Source of the DNA: Rhodospirillaceae bacterium
Lineage (GTDB): Bacteria; Pseudomonadota; Alphaproteobacteria; Rhodospirillales; Rhodospirillaceae
Direction of reading: 5' to 3'
NCBI GenBank assembly: GCA_040219235.1
Contig: JAVJSV010000011.1
Span: 868,001 to 932,000, forward strand
Length of the DNA stretch: 64,000 bases
In this document: positions 1 to 8,847 of the stretch, piece after piece
How the letters are laid out: each line of letters opens with the position of its first letter
Position numbering within the stretch: position 1 is the stretch's first letter
Position numbers and translations under genes: made by a program
Notes under the pieces: model-generated
The model's database searches: none
Seen by the model: only the letters and a program-made list of their open reading frames with translations
What the model was told of the DNA's origin: nothing

Positions 1-149
1 GCCTTTTCAGCAATGGCGTTCCGGTTGCTGCCCTCTTTCGGCAGAATATCAAGAAGGACGACGGGGATACCAGCGTTGGCAATGTGAGCGGCGATGCCAG
101 CCCCCATAACGCCCGCGCCGATCACCGCAGCTTTGCGGATCTCTGTCAT
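1..149 (-). CDS. 3-hydroxyacyl-CoA dehydrogenase, N-terminal part (cut by window edge)
   Basis: Only the first ~49 residues are in the window. They begin [20 protein letters not shown], a Rossmann NAD-binding fingerprint of the type found at the start of FadB/FadN-like 3-hydroxyacyl-CoA dehydrogenases (also trifunctional enoyl-CoA hydratase fusions, which cannot be told apart here). The enzyme would oxidise 3-hydroxyacyl-CoA to 3-ketoacyl-CoA with NAD+. Its ATG overlaps the stop of the upstream thiolase gene by one base (TGATG), so the two are translationally coupled and form consecutive steps of beta-oxidation. It is the most downstream visible gene of the fadD-merR-thiolase operon. Confidence 0.85.
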   Translation of the reverse strand, partial: MTEIRKAAVIGAGVMGAGIAAHIANAGIPVVLLDILPKEGSNRNAIAEK

Positions 150-1297
150 CACACAGCCTCCAGAACCGTGGCGATGCCCTGGCCGCCACCAATACATTGT
201 GTCGCCAGGGCATATTTCTTGCCCTCGCGCTGCATGATTTGAGCGGCTTTGCCGGTGATCCGTGCACCGGTTGCGCCAAGGGGATGACCCAGGGCAATCG
301 CACCGCCGTCAATGTTCGTCTTGGAGAGATCCAGACCGAGGTCGTGCACGACAGCCAAAGACTGCGCCGCGAAGGCTTCATTCAATTCAATGACGTCAAT
401 GTCTGACAAACTCAAGCCGGCGCGCTGCAATGCTTTGTTGGTGGCGCTCACCGGGCCGATGCCCATAATCTCAGGCGCACAGCCGGCGACAGCGATAGAT
501 TTAATGCGCGCCAGTGGTTTGAGGCCATGTTTCTCCGCATAGGCTTCGCTGGTCACCAGCACAGCAGATGAGCCGTCGGTCAAAGGTGAGGACGTGCCAG
601 CCGTGACTGATCCGTTTTGATCGAACGCAGGTTTCAGATCACCGAGAATCTCCATGGTAGTGTCTGGACGAATACAGCCATCTTTATCGACAACGCCCTC
701 TTTTGTCTCAATGGGCACGATTTCGTCATCGAATTTACCGTCGGCTTGAGCGGCAGCGGCCCGCTTATGACTCTCGACCGCAAACGCATCCTGTTTGTCC
801 CGCGGAATGTCATATTTCTTTGCCAAGTTTTCAGCGGTCTCGCCCATGCCCATATAAGCGGCGTGCCCGGCGTTGACCAATTTAGGATTTAGCATGGGAT
901 TAAAGCCGGGCATGGGAATACGGGTCATGCTTTCGATCCCGGCACAGATAAAGGCTTCGCCCGCGCCCAGCGCAATCGATCCTGCGGCGGAATGAATGGC
1001 CTGCATAGACGATCCGCAGAAGCGGTTGATTGTTGTCCCGGCAACGCTGTCCGGCAGTCCGGCCAGAAAGACGATGTTGCGGGCGACGTTTAACCCTTGT
1101 TCACCTTCTGGGAAGGCACAACCCAGCATCAAGTCTTCCAAGGTGTTTGGGTCAATGCCTGTGCGCTCCACAAGAGCTTTGACAACAGCCGCCGTTAGAT
1201 CATCGGGCCGGGTTCTGATAAGTGCGCCTTTGTTCGCCAGCGTTAGTGGTGAGCGGGCATAGCCTACAATAACAGCTCTGATTGTGGGTCCAGTCAT
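149..1297 (-). CDS. acetyl-CoA C-acyltransferase (thiolase, FadA/FadI type)
   Basis: A 382-residue thiolase, the usual length for the family, which cleaves 3-ketoacyl-CoA with CoA to release acetyl-CoA. The acyl-accepting cysteine is in [11 protein letters not shown] (Cys94). The second active-site segment is [10 protein letters not shown] (His338), and the C-terminal catalytic cysteine is in CIGGGQGIA (Cys368). The start overlaps the MerR stop by 4 bases (ATGA), and its stop overlaps the next gene, a 3-hydroxyacyl-CoA dehydrogenase. With the acyl-CoA ligase at the head of the operon this gives most of a beta-oxidation route. Enzyme class is secure; chain-length preference and the choice between degradative and biosynthetic roles come from context. 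Confidence 0.93.
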   Translation of the reverse strand: MTGPTIRAVIVGYARSPLTLANKGALIRTRPDDLTAAVVKALVERTGIDPNTLEDLMLGCAFPEGEQGLNVARNIVFLAGLPDSVAGTTINRFCGSSMQAIHSAAGSIALGAGEAFICAGIESMTRIPMPGFNPMLNPKLVNAGHAAYMGMGETAENLAKKYDIPRDKQDAFAVESHKRAAAAQADGKFDDEIVPIETKEGVVDKDGCIRPDTTMEILGDLKPAFDQNGSVTAGTSSPLTDGSSAVLVTSEAYAEKHGLKPLARIKSIAVAGCAPEIMGIGPVSATNKALQRAGLSLSDIDVIELNEAFAAQSLAVVHDLGLDLSKTNIDGGAIALGHPLGATGARITGKAAQIMQREGKKYALATQCIGGGQGIATVLEAV

Positions 1298-1782
1298 GGG
1301 TCTATCCCTTCTAGCGGTGATTTGTTTTGGTGCGGTGTTCGCCGCGGTGGTGCAGGTGCGTTAGGATCAACGCCCATACTCTTTAATTGATGAACGGCTT
1401 CTTGCTCGATTTGTTCCAATTCGCGCAGCGCGTCTTCGATGTCTTTCAACTTAGCGCGCATCTCTTTAGCGCGTTCACGGGCTTTATGGCGGATATGTAA
1501 AACCTGACTGATATGTTGTGTGTCAGCGTCATACAAATCCAGGTATTCTTGAATTTCATCGAGTGAAAATCCTAAACGCTTGCCGCGTAGGATGATCTTA
1601 AGACGAGCCCGGTCACTGTGAGTGTAAACCCGTGTTGCTCCGGCCAATTGTGGTTGCAACAAGCCCCGGCTTTCATAAAACCGTATGGTGCGTGCCGTTA
1701 CACCACAGTCGTCGGCCAACTGAGTGGTGCTATACAAGCGCCCGGTCTTGTCACTGCGATGGAGGGAAACAACGTTGTTCAT
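1294..1782 (-). CDS. MerR-family transcriptional regulator of the fatty-acid operon
   Basis: A 162-residue protein with an N-terminal winged HTH of the MerR family: YSTTQLADDCGVTARTIRFY at about residues 17-36, then ESRGLLQP and the second helical pair around RLKIILRGKRLGFSLDEIQE. A long coiled-coil dimerisation helix follows (~90-140), then a Pro/Asn-rich tail. The cysteines of metal-sensing MerR proteins are absent, so a metabolite ligand is likely. In proteobacteria MerR regulators of this kind (LiuR type) control branched-chain and fatty acid catabolism; here the gene is coupled by 4-base overlaps to both the ligase upstream and the thiolase downstream, so it probably controls its own operon, perhaps through the palindrome upstream of the ligase. 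Confidence 0.85.
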   Translation of the reverse strand: MNNVVSLHRSDKTGRLYSTTQLADDCGVTARTIRFYESRGLLQPQLAGATRVYTHSDRARLKIILRGKRLGFSLDEIQEYLDLYDADTQHISQVLHIRHKARERAKEMRAKLKDIEDALRELEQIEQEAVHQLKSMGVDPNAPAPPRRTPHQNKSPLEGIDP

Positions 1783-3503
1783 GTCACGCCCTTTTCTCCA
1801 TTGGGTTCCACTTCGTTTTGGGTCTCTGTTTCTGCCTTCAGCTCTTTTTTAGACAGCTTACCGATCATCGTTTTTGGAAGCTCGTCTCTAAATTCGTAAT
1901 AATCAGGACGTTCAATGGCTGACAGCTTTTCTTTCAAGAAGGTTTTTAACTCAGCCTCGGTAACTGTCTCGCCCTCTTTCAATCGAATGAACGCTTTTGG
2001 TGCCTGCCCACGATACTTATCATCGACCCCAATGACGATGACTTCAGCCACGGCTGGATGCTCGTGAATAGCCTCTTCCACTATGCGAGGGTAAATTTTA
2101 TAGCCCCCTGCGATGATAATGTCTTTGAGGCGGTCAACGAGAAAGACGTAGCCGTCTTTGTCGATGTATCCCACGTCACCGGTCCGAAAAGCACCCTTAT
2201 GAAAAACTTTTTCGGTTTCTTCGGGGTTTTCCCAATAGCCCTTCATGACTTGCGGCCCACGAATACAAACTTCACCGCGTTCGCCGATGGACCTTAAGGT
2301 GGAGGGCTCATCGACGGACCAAATTTCAATCTCTGTTCCAGGCATCGGAATGCCGACTGAACCCGCTTTGTTGATGCCTTTTGTCGGGTTGGTCGTTGCC
2401 ACGGGGCTGGTTTCGCTGAGGCCATAACCTTCCACGACGACACAGCCTGAAATGCGCTCAAACTCTTTTTTGACTTCTACGGGCAATGGCGCACCACCAG
2501 AGATGCACAGTTTAATGGAAGATAAATCGTATTTTTCAAGTTCGGGGAATGTATTGATGGCTGTGAAAATGGTTGGCACAGCCGGAAAGAAGGTTGGCTT
2601 TTTATTTGAAATGGCGCGCAAGCAATCTTTTAAATCGAAACGGGGCAGCATAACGATGCCAGCGCCATAGCGTATGGCTGTCATCATGACGACCGTCATG
2701 GCGAAGACATGAAAAAAGGGCAGGGCCGCTAAAAAGATTTCTTCGTCGATATCGCTGTTGTCATACCATGCAGCAACCTGGGTTGCGTTTGCACTGACAT
2801 TGGCATGGGTCAGCATGGCTGCTTTTGGAATACCTGTTGTTCCGCCTGTGTATTGCAGTACGGCGAGGTCGTTGTCGCAGTCGATCTCGGCTGGCGTATA
2901 AGCGCCATCGTTTTCAATGAGATCTTCAAACCACGTTTGACGATCATCGTCGTCCACACGGGCCAAAGTTTTGCGGCGGAAGATGTTAAACAACACAGCC
3001 TTGCGCCAGGGCAGAACGTCGGTCATGGAACAGAGCAGAAGTTTTTCAATATTGTTCGCATCCACTGTGGCCCGCGCCTTTGGGTACATCGCTTCCAGGT
3101 CCATCGTGACCAGCAAGTGTGGGCGCGAGTCTTTTATCAGGTCATCCAGTTCGCGCTGGGCATAGAGCGGGTTGATGTTGACCACCACGCCGCCAATCAG
3201 CAGCGCTGCGTGGAACAGCACAATGTAGTAGGGCGTGTTGGGCAGCATCAGGGCGACTCGATCTCCCTTTTTGATGCCCATTTTTTGAAGGCCCTTTGCT
3301 GCGGCGCGCACCATTGCGCCCGTTTCACGGTAGGTCCAGGTGCGGCCCAGAAACTCCATACACATGCGTTGCGGGTAAGCGGCAACACTGCGGTCAAACG
3401 CCGCATAGGCTGGCTCAGCCTTAATCTCCATGTCCCAATCAGCGAAGGCGGGATAGCTTTTGATCCAGGGGTGTGTGGTGCTCGGGTCCTTAAGGGCAGT
3501 CAT
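1779..3503 (-). CDS. long-chain fatty acid--CoA ligase (FadD-like)
   Basis: A 574-residue member of the adenylate-forming family that activates fatty acids to acyl-CoA with ATP. Visible motifs are the P-loop YTGGTTGIPKAAMLTH (about 218-233), GYGLSETSP (~359-367), RTGDVGY (~440), and the C-terminal hinge VDRLKDIIIAGGYKIYPR, which corresponds to the FACS signature. The lysine of the C-terminal domain (PKTMIGKLSKKEL) needed for adenylation is present. It is the first gene of the operon running leftward into merR (4-base overlap), thiolase and hydroxyacyl-CoA dehydrogenase. Family assignment is firm; substrate length is inferred from the neighbours. Confidence 0.93.
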   Translation of the reverse strand: MTALKDPSTTHPWIKSYPAFADWDMEIKAEPAYAAFDRSVAAYPQRMCMEFLGRTWTYRETGAMVRAAAKGLQKMGIKKGDRVALMLPNTPYYIVLFHAALLIGGVVVNINPLYAQRELDDLIKDSRPHLLVTMDLEAMYPKARATVDANNIEKLLLCSMTDVLPWRKAVLFNIFRRKTLARVDDDDRQTWFEDLIENDGAYTPAEIDCDNDLAVLQYTGGTTGIPKAAMLTHANVSANATQVAAWYDNSDIDEEIFLAALPFFHVFAMTVVMMTAIRYGAGIVMLPRFDLKDCLRAISNKKPTFFPAVPTIFTAINTFPELEKYDLSSIKLCISGGAPLPVEVKKEFERISGCVVVEGYGLSETSPVATTNPTKGINKAGSVGIPMPGTEIEIWSVDEPSTLRSIGERGEVCIRGPQVMKGYWENPEETEKVFHKGAFRTGDVGYIDKDGYVFLVDRLKDIIIAGGYKIYPRIVEEAIHEHPAVAEVIVIGVDDKYRGQAPKAFIRLKEGETVTEAELKTFLKEKLSAIERPDYYEFRDELPKTMIGKLSKKELKAETETQNEVEPNGEKGVT

Positions 3504-3589
3504 TCATGCTCCGTATCAAGATTAGAGAGATCATTCTGTGAATGATCTGATCAAGATAGGAACTCTGAAACGCCGTTCAAGTAAAAATA

Positions 3590-3605
3590 GTGACGTTAAC
3601 GTCAC
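3590..3605. promoter_or_regulatory. perfect 16-bp palindrome upstream of the fadD-merR operon (putative operator)
   Basis: GTGACGTTAACGTCAC is a perfect dyad about 86 bp upstream of the ligase start and between it and the SCP2 gene, flanked by A/T-rich sequence. Its position upstream of an operon that contains its own MerR gene makes it the obvious candidate binding site; MerR proteins bind short inverted repeats. No -35/-10 pair could be fixed with confidence. Confidence 0.55.
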
Positions 3606-3679
3606 ATTTTTATAAAAAACCAGCTCTTAGGAGTTATTCATAAGCAATATCAATGGCTTGATGCTTAGTTTCCTGCGTC

Positions 3680-3988
3680 TTATGCGTCTAACAGGCTGCT
3701 GAGTTTCAGGGCAATGCCCTTTGAGCCAAAGATCTTGAGTTTGCCCATTGTGAAGGCGACCGTTGGATTCAGATCGCCCTTCATCAGTTTCTGCAGATTT
3801 TCGGGCGACAGCACGAGTGTGGTTTCCGCCTCTTCATGCTCTGGGTTAGGTGTGACCACCACCTCATCGCCGGTGGCATCAATGAGGATTTTTCCAGTGT
3901 CTTCAAGGTCGAACAGCACGGTGTGATTGAGTTCCGAGAGGTCAGCCGCCCGGCGGCGCACTTCGTCCACGATTTGGTCGAATTCCAT
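3680..3988 (-). CDS. SCP2 sterol-binding domain protein
   Basis: A 102-residue single-domain protein of the SCP2 (sterol carrier protein 2) family. Typical features are the alternating strands with VLFDLEDTG and ILIDATGDEVVV, the segment LSPENLQKLMKGDLNPTVAF (about residues 60-79), and the closing MGKLKIFGSKGIALKLSSLL. These small proteins bind fatty acids, acyl-CoA or sterols and often sit near lipid-degradation genes, which is the case here: the beta-oxidation operon begins about 180 bp further left on the same strand. It has no signal peptide, so it is cytoplasmic. It may be the first gene of the leftward transcript or may have its own promoter. Confidence 0.88.
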   Translation of the reverse strand: MEFDQIVDEVRRRAADLSELNHTVLFDLEDTGKILIDATGDEVVVTPNPEHEEAETTLVLSPENLQKLMKGDLNPTVAFTMGKLKIFGSKGIALKLSSLLDA

Positions 3989-4091
3989 TCAGTCTTACTC
4001 CCTGTACTGTTCTTTGTGGTCGTTCTGTGGCCCATGGTGGTATGCAGGGGCATAACACGCAATACGAAATACGAGAGAAAGGATGCTTGAT

Positions 4092-4808
4092 ATGTCGACA
4101 GTATTAATCACTGGGGCCAATCGTGGTTTGGGGTTTGGCTTGGTGGACGTTTATGCGGCGGATGGCTGGACCGTATTGGCCTGCTGCCGTAGTCCAGAGT
4201 CAGCAACAGATCTCAAAGCTTTGCGTGACTCTTCTCAAGGCAAAGTCAGTATTCATCAGGTTGATGTTGCTGATCACGCGTCGATTGATGCATTGGCCGC
4301 CAGCCTCAAAGGTCAGCCCATTGATGTATTGCTCAATGTTGCCGGCTACTATGGCAAGAAAATTGTCACCGAGCCGGGTGGTCTGCAAGAGTTTGGAACG
4401 TCCGACTACGACGAATGGGATAAGATTTTCCGCATCAACACATACAGTCCTATGAAGATGTCAGAAGCCTTGATTGAGAATGTCGCGGCCAGTGAGCATA
4501 AAAAGCTCGTTACCCTGTCAAGTATCCTTGGCTCGATCGGCGGCAATGATGTGGGGAATATGTATCCCTACCGCGCGAGTAAAGCTGCGGTAAATGCCAT
4601 CATGCGCTCCATGTCTATAGATTTGAAGGACAAGGGCATTACTGCCATTGCGCTCCATCCCGGTTGGGTGCGCACCGCCATGGGGGGGCCTCAAGCTGAC
4701 ATCGATGCTGATGAAAGCGTCAAGGGCATGAAGAAGGTGATCGATGGTTTAACGCCAGCCGATGCGGGTCGCTTTATGGCATACGATGGCAGTGAGTTGC
4801 CCTGGTAG
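4092..4808 (+). CDS. short-chain dehydrogenase/reductase (C-factor-like)
   Basis: A 238-residue classical SDR with a Rossmann nucleotide-binding motif TGANRGLG (residues 7-14), a serine pair in TLSSILGSIG, and the catalytic YRASK (Tyr160, Lys164). The C-terminal HPGWVRTAMGGPQAD segment resembles CsgA/C-factor-type SDRs that act on small carbonyl compounds. The ATG at 4092 was chosen because AGAAAGG lies 9 bases upstream of it, whereas the in-frame ATG at 4083 directly abuts that ribosome-binding site. Two serine-hydrolase paralogues follow after 14 bp, so the three may be co-transcribed. Substrate is unknown. Confidence 0.88.
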   Translation: MSTVLITGANRGLGFGLVDVYAADGWTVLACCRSPESATDLKALRDSSQGKVSIHQVDVADHASIDALAASLKGQPIDVLLNVAGYYGKKIVTEPGGLQEFGTSDYDEWDKIFRINTYSPMKMSEALIENVAASEHKKLVTLSSILGSIGGNDVGNMYPYRASKAAVNAIMRSMSIDLKDKGITAIALHPGWVRTAMGGPQADIDADESVKGMKKVIDGLTPADAGRFMAYDGSELPW

Positions 4809-4822
4809 GCGGTTTAAATTTA

Positions 4823-6043
4823 ATGGCGATCTTGAAAACGTTTCTGAAGTGGTGCGGGATTGGTCTTGGCCTACTCATCGCAGTGCCTGTGCTTGGCTTT
4901 GCTGTTTTGTACCTGACCGATGCTACCTACTACGGACGGATCGCCACCGTCGTTACAATTGATCCGGTGAAAGACGTTGAGTGGTATGAACCTCTTGAGC
5001 GGGTGCCAGGACAACAAGGCGCGCCGCTGCCACGTAATGACGCAGCCCTGAAAACCATCTCCGAGGACGCCTGGTCAAAGGCCAAGGCTTACGCTGAAGA
5101 AACCGGGTCGGTTGCCCTAGTGGTGTGGCATCGCGGTGCGATCCAATATGAACATTATGGGGAAGGATTTGATCGCACGTCCCGCACGGACCCGGCCTCA
5201 ATGCACAAGTCCGTCGTTGCATTACTCATCGGTGCCGCGATTGAGGACGGCACCCTGTCCTCCGTTGATGAACCCGCAGCCACCTATTTAACAGAATGGG
5301 CCAAGGATGACCGGGCGCAGGTAACCCTTCGCCATTTGCTGCAGATGACCAGCGGCATGTATCGCGACCCGTTCAGTCCAAGCCCGTTTGGCACGACCAT
5401 GAAACTGAACTTCGGGACCGACCTGACAGCCCTGACTCTCGCACAGCCCGCGCGCAAAACGCCCGGTGAAGAGTTCGATTACAATAACTTCAATCCCCAA
5501 GCCCTTGGCATTCTGTTGGAGCGTGCGACGGGCCAACGGTATGCCGAAGTCTTGTCTGAAAAACTCTGGTCCAAATTGGGAACGGGAGACGCTTATCTCT
5601 GGCTGGATCGCGAGGGCGGTATGCCCCGCACGTATTGTTGCCTCCAGGCGACGGCAGAGGATTGGCTGCGCGTTGGTCTGCTCCATCTTAACAAGGGTAG
5701 GGTTGGTGAAACCCGGGTCTTGTCAGAGTCTTGGATGCAGGATGTGGTCACCGGTTCAGATGCGGGGCCAAATTACGGATATCTGACTTGGCTGGGGTCC
5801 CCCTACCGTGAGCAACGCGATTATGGGCCCTATGTCGATGCCTACGTTCAGCACGATGAGCCTTACCTTGCTGATGATGTGATCTACTTTGATGGCGCTG
5901 GTGGCCAGCGGGTCTATATCATTCCGTCCTATGATATGGTGATTGTCCGCACAGGCACGGGCGGCATTGATTTCGCTGCGGGATCATTCCTCTGGGAAGA
6001 CTCTCGCATCCCAAATATTTTGATGAGCGGCGTAATTCCGTAA
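4823..6043 (+). CDS. membrane-anchored serine hydrolase, beta-lactamase (class C/esterase) fold, copy 1
   Basis: A 406-residue protein with one N-terminal transmembrane segment (about residues 10-31) and a periplasmic beta-lactamase-fold domain. The class C/esterase VIII motifs are SMHK (Ser126, Lys129) and YNN (Tyr220-Asn222). In place of the KTG box there is a DGAGGQRVYIIP strand. Proteins like this are usually esterases, D-amino-acid hydrolases or unidentified acyl hydrolases rather than true beta-lactamases. It lies between an SDR and a second copy of itself (46 bp downstream). The substrate cannot be read from the sequence. Confidence 0.85.
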   Translation: MAILKTFLKWCGIGLGLLIAVPVLGFAVLYLTDATYYGRIATVVTIDPVKDVEWYEPLERVPGQQGAPLPRNDAALKTISEDAWSKAKAYAEETGSVALVVWHRGAIQYEHYGEGFDRTSRTDPASMHKSVVALLIGAAIEDGTLSSVDEPAATYLTEWAKDDRAQVTLRHLLQMTSGMYRDPFSPSPFGTTMKLNFGTDLTALTLAQPARKTPGEEFDYNNFNPQALGILLERATGQRYAEVLSEKLWSKLGTGDAYLWLDREGGMPRTYCCLQATAEDWLRVGLLHLNKGRVGETRVLSESWMQDVVTGSDAGPNYGYLTWLGSPYREQRDYGPYVDAYVQHDEPYLADDVIYFDGAGGQRVYIIPSYDMVIVRTGTGGIDFAAGSFLWEDSRIPNILMSGVIP

Positions 6044-6089
6044 CGCGATTATGCGAAGCCACGAAGTCCGGTCTTAAGGAGAGTTCGAA

Positions 6090-7322
6090 ATGAACCTAGC
6101 TAAGAAAATTCTGAAATGGACGGCGATCAGCCTTGGGGTCGTGGTGTTGGCTGGGGTTGTCTTTCTGGCGTCAGATTGGCGCTACTACAAGCGCCTGGCT
6201 ACGCGAGATATGGCAACCGTCATGACCGATATGGCCTGGTATGATCCTGTGGTGGAAGTGAAGCCGGGCACGCCAGAGCCGCTTCCTCGTGCGACAGCCG
6301 ACACGCAAACCTTCTCAGAGGATGCGCTTGAAAGCTTCAAAGCCTACGCTGAAGGCAATGGCACCATGTCGCTTCTGATTTGGCATAAGGGCGCGGTCCA
6401 ACTGGAATGGCATGGCCAGGGGTTTGATGAAACGTCCTATATGGAATCTGCCTCCATGCATAAGTCCGTCATGGCGCTGCTGTTCGGCATCGCGATTGAC
6501 CAGGGCTTCATTCCCTCTGTCGATGAACCGGCGGCAACCTATTTGACGGAATGGCGGGATGACGACCGCTCAAAGATCACCATCCGCAACATGCTGCAAA
6601 TGGCCCATGGTCTAAGCCGTGCGCCGGGCGGGTTCAGCCCCCTGGGCGACAACATGAAACTGGGCATGGGCACGGATTGGGCTAGCATCGCCCTCAAAGC
6701 ACCTGCCGAGGATCCGCCCAACTCGGTCTTTGCCTACAGCAATCTCAACTCTCAGTTGCTTGGCTTGGTTCTGGAGCGGGCTGTGGGGATGCCCTACGCG
6801 GCGTATCTCGAACAAAACCTGTGGTCCAAAATTGCCGAAAGCCCTGCCTGGGTGTGGTTGGACCGTCCCGGGGGCTTGGCCAAAACGTCCGGAACACTCC
6901 TGACGCCGGCGCGCAACTGGCTGCGGCTGGGGCTTCTGCATCTGAACAAAGGCCGTTTTGAGGGCGAGCAAGTGGTGCCCGAGGAGTGGATGACAGAGGT
7001 GATCACGCCCTCTCCAAACAACCCGAATTATGGCTATCAGACGTGGTTGGGCACGGAATTTGTTGAAAAACGCAGCTATGGCAAAGGGGTTGGCGCGCAT
7101 GTACCGCATTCCGAGCCGTTTGAGGCCCGGGACGTGGTCTACTTTGATGGTGCCAATGGGCAGCGGGTCTACGTTATTCCATCAGAATCTCTCGTGATTG
7201 TGAGAACGGGCGAAGGGGGCCTGGATTTCCAGACAGGAGCCTTTCTGTGGGATGAGCCAGAATTGCCGAATTTGGTGATAAGAGCCATTCGCAGCAGTGA
7301 GTCAGCGGCGCTCACGCCCTAA
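6090..7322 (+). CDS. membrane-anchored serine hydrolase, beta-lactamase fold, copy 2
   Basis: A 410-residue paralogue of the preceding gene, with the same layout: N-terminal membrane helix (about 8-28), SMHK (Ser122, Lys125), YSN (Tyr216-Asn218) and the DGANGQRVYVIP strand. Long stretches such as VDEPAATYLTEW and LHLNKGRF are shared between the copies, so this is a tandem duplication that has since diverged in its N-terminal and loop regions. A good AAGGAG ribosome-binding site precedes the ATG. Both copies keep all catalytic residues, so both are probably active, perhaps on different substrates. Confidence 0.85.
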   Translation: MNLAKKILKWTAISLGVVVLAGVVFLASDWRYYKRLATRDMATVMTDMAWYDPVVEVKPGTPEPLPRATADTQTFSEDALESFKAYAEGNGTMSLLIWHKGAVQLEWHGQGFDETSYMESASMHKSVMALLFGIAIDQGFIPSVDEPAATYLTEWRDDDRSKITIRNMLQMAHGLSRAPGGFSPLGDNMKLGMGTDWASIALKAPAEDPPNSVFAYSNLNSQLLGLVLERAVGMPYAAYLEQNLWSKIAESPAWVWLDRPGGLAKTSGTLLTPARNWLRLGLLHLNKGRFEGEQVVPEEWMTEVITPSPNNPNYGYQTWLGTEFVEKRSYGKGVGAHVPHSEPFEARDVVYFDGANGQRVYVIPSESLVIVRTGEGGLDFQTGAFLWDEPELPNLVIRAIRSSESAALTP

Positions 7323-7522
7323 ACTTTTGGTTGATTTAGGTATTAGGGTTCTATGCCCGGGCTTTACCTTAACCCAGTTTTGTCGTGATATTTCATGGCT
7401 TTAATTGACCATTAGGCGAAAACACTGATACTTTCCGGCGTAACTTAGCCTCGGACTTAACAGCGCGTTTTTGTTCGCGGGACGTGAACGTTGTTATAAA
7501 GCCGATACGGGAAAAAATCTGC

Positions 7523-8761
7523 ATGTCGGAAGCGGTGGCTCAAACGACACCAACGCAAGGCGGACATGGCGGCGGCCCAACGGTCGGAACGCTATCTGAC
7601 CTCGTACGTGAAATGGGCCGGTGGCGAGAGTCCCCCGTCGCCAACATAGTGTTTGTTGTGATCAGCGTTTCGAGCGCACTGCCCGAAAGCAAGCGCACCC
7701 CTCCGTTGGTCGAACAAATCAAAGATGGCGTGGCGGCGCAGGCGGCCCTGCGTGGTGGCAAAGCCTTCACGCTCTCGACGTGCGATTTTGCGATTTTGGC
7801 AAAACTCCCCGAAACCGCCATGATTGGAACGGTGCGTGACCTTAAGGTTGAAATGCTGCGCACCTTTGAGCGGCATTTCCCAGGCAGCTTCGGCACCATT
7901 GATCAAACCCGTTTGGTGCTGAGTTATGAACTGCAAGGCAACTATCGCTCCGCCGCCGACCGCATTGCCAAGTATGCTGAGTTGGCCAACCAGGAAAGTG
8001 CGAAGTCTGCCGGTGACAAAAAATTACGCCCCCTGACGCCCGCAGATATCAAGAACGTGATGCGGGCCTACGAGAAATTTGGCTCCGAGAAATTCATTAA
8101 GACGTTTGTGCGCAGTCAGGAAGTTTGTTTGGCGGTTGATGGCCGTCCGCCTGAACCGGTCATGACCGAATACTTCATCAGCATGGACCTGCTCAGAAAA
8201 CCGCTCTTCGTCGATGTGGAAATGCGTGGCAGTGGACGTCTGTTTAACGAGTTTACGCTCGTCCTCGATCAAATCCTCCTCCAGGCTTTTGACAGTCTGA
8301 AGCTTGGTGAGCTTCGTGTGTCTCTTAACCTCAATGTGGAAAGCGTTTTCACCGAGGCGTTTGAAAACTTTATCGAGCGGACGCCGGAATCGACCTTGCA
8401 ACAGGTCGTGTTTGAGTTCCGTCAATCCAACATCGTTGAAAACTTTGATGAGTTTCAGGTGGCGCGTGGTTTAATTCGTGCCAAAGGGGCTCACATTGCC
8501 GTTGACCAGATTTTTCCGCAGACGGTGGGTTTGGTAGATCTCGACTTCTTGGGGGCCAGCATTGCCAAAATTCACTGGCGCAATGGGGCTGAGGAAGTGC
8601 TGCACGAACGGGAAAAGGCGATCACCAATCTCATCGCGGCTGGTGTTTTACCGGTTCTCATTCGGGTCGATCAGGAGCGCGCTCTGGAAGTTGGCAATGG
8701 CATGGGAATCACCATGTATCAGGGCTTCCTGATTGATGACATGCTTAAAGGCGACGCCTGA
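7523..8761 (+). CDS. degenerate EAL-like signalling protein
   Basis: A 412-residue soluble protein of unclear family. The C-terminal third has the strand pattern of an EAL phosphodiesterase barrel (VDLDFLGASIAKIHW, then VLPVLIRVDQ, ending GITMYQGFLIDDML, like the QGY/F end of EAL domains). The EAL signature and the usual metal-binding acidic residues are not visible, so it would be inactive and act as a sensor or binding domain. The N-terminal part (FVVISVSSALPE... FAILAKLPE) may be a decayed GGDEF-like fold. An in-frame GTG at 7484 would add 13 residues; the ATG at 7523 is preferred because a purine-rich GGGAAAAAA lies before it. The next gene is a SpoIIE-type phosphatase on the same strand. 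Confidence 0.55.
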   Translation: MSEAVAQTTPTQGGHGGGPTVGTLSDLVREMGRWRESPVANIVFVVISVSSALPESKRTPPLVEQIKDGVAAQAALRGGKAFTLSTCDFAILAKLPETAMIGTVRDLKVEMLRTFERHFPGSFGTIDQTRLVLSYELQGNYRSAADRIAKYAELANQESAKSAGDKKLRPLTPADIKNVMRAYEKFGSEKFIKTFVRSQEVCLAVDGRPPEPVMTEYFISMDLLRKPLFVDVEMRGSGRLFNEFTLVLDQILLQAFDSLKLGELRVSLNLNVESVFTEAFENFIERTPESTLQQVVFEFRQSNIVENFDEFQVARGLIRAKGAHIAVDQIFPQTVGLVDLDFLGASIAKIHWRNGAEEVLHEREKAITNLIAAGVLPVLIRVDQERALEVGNGMGITMYQGFLIDDMLKGDA

Positions 8762-8847
8762 GTTTAAGGCCGTCAGTTTTGTGAGGGCTTTCCCCACAAC
8801 ACTTGCTGTTGACCCTGCGCTTGCCTTAATGGCTACCTAGGAACGTC

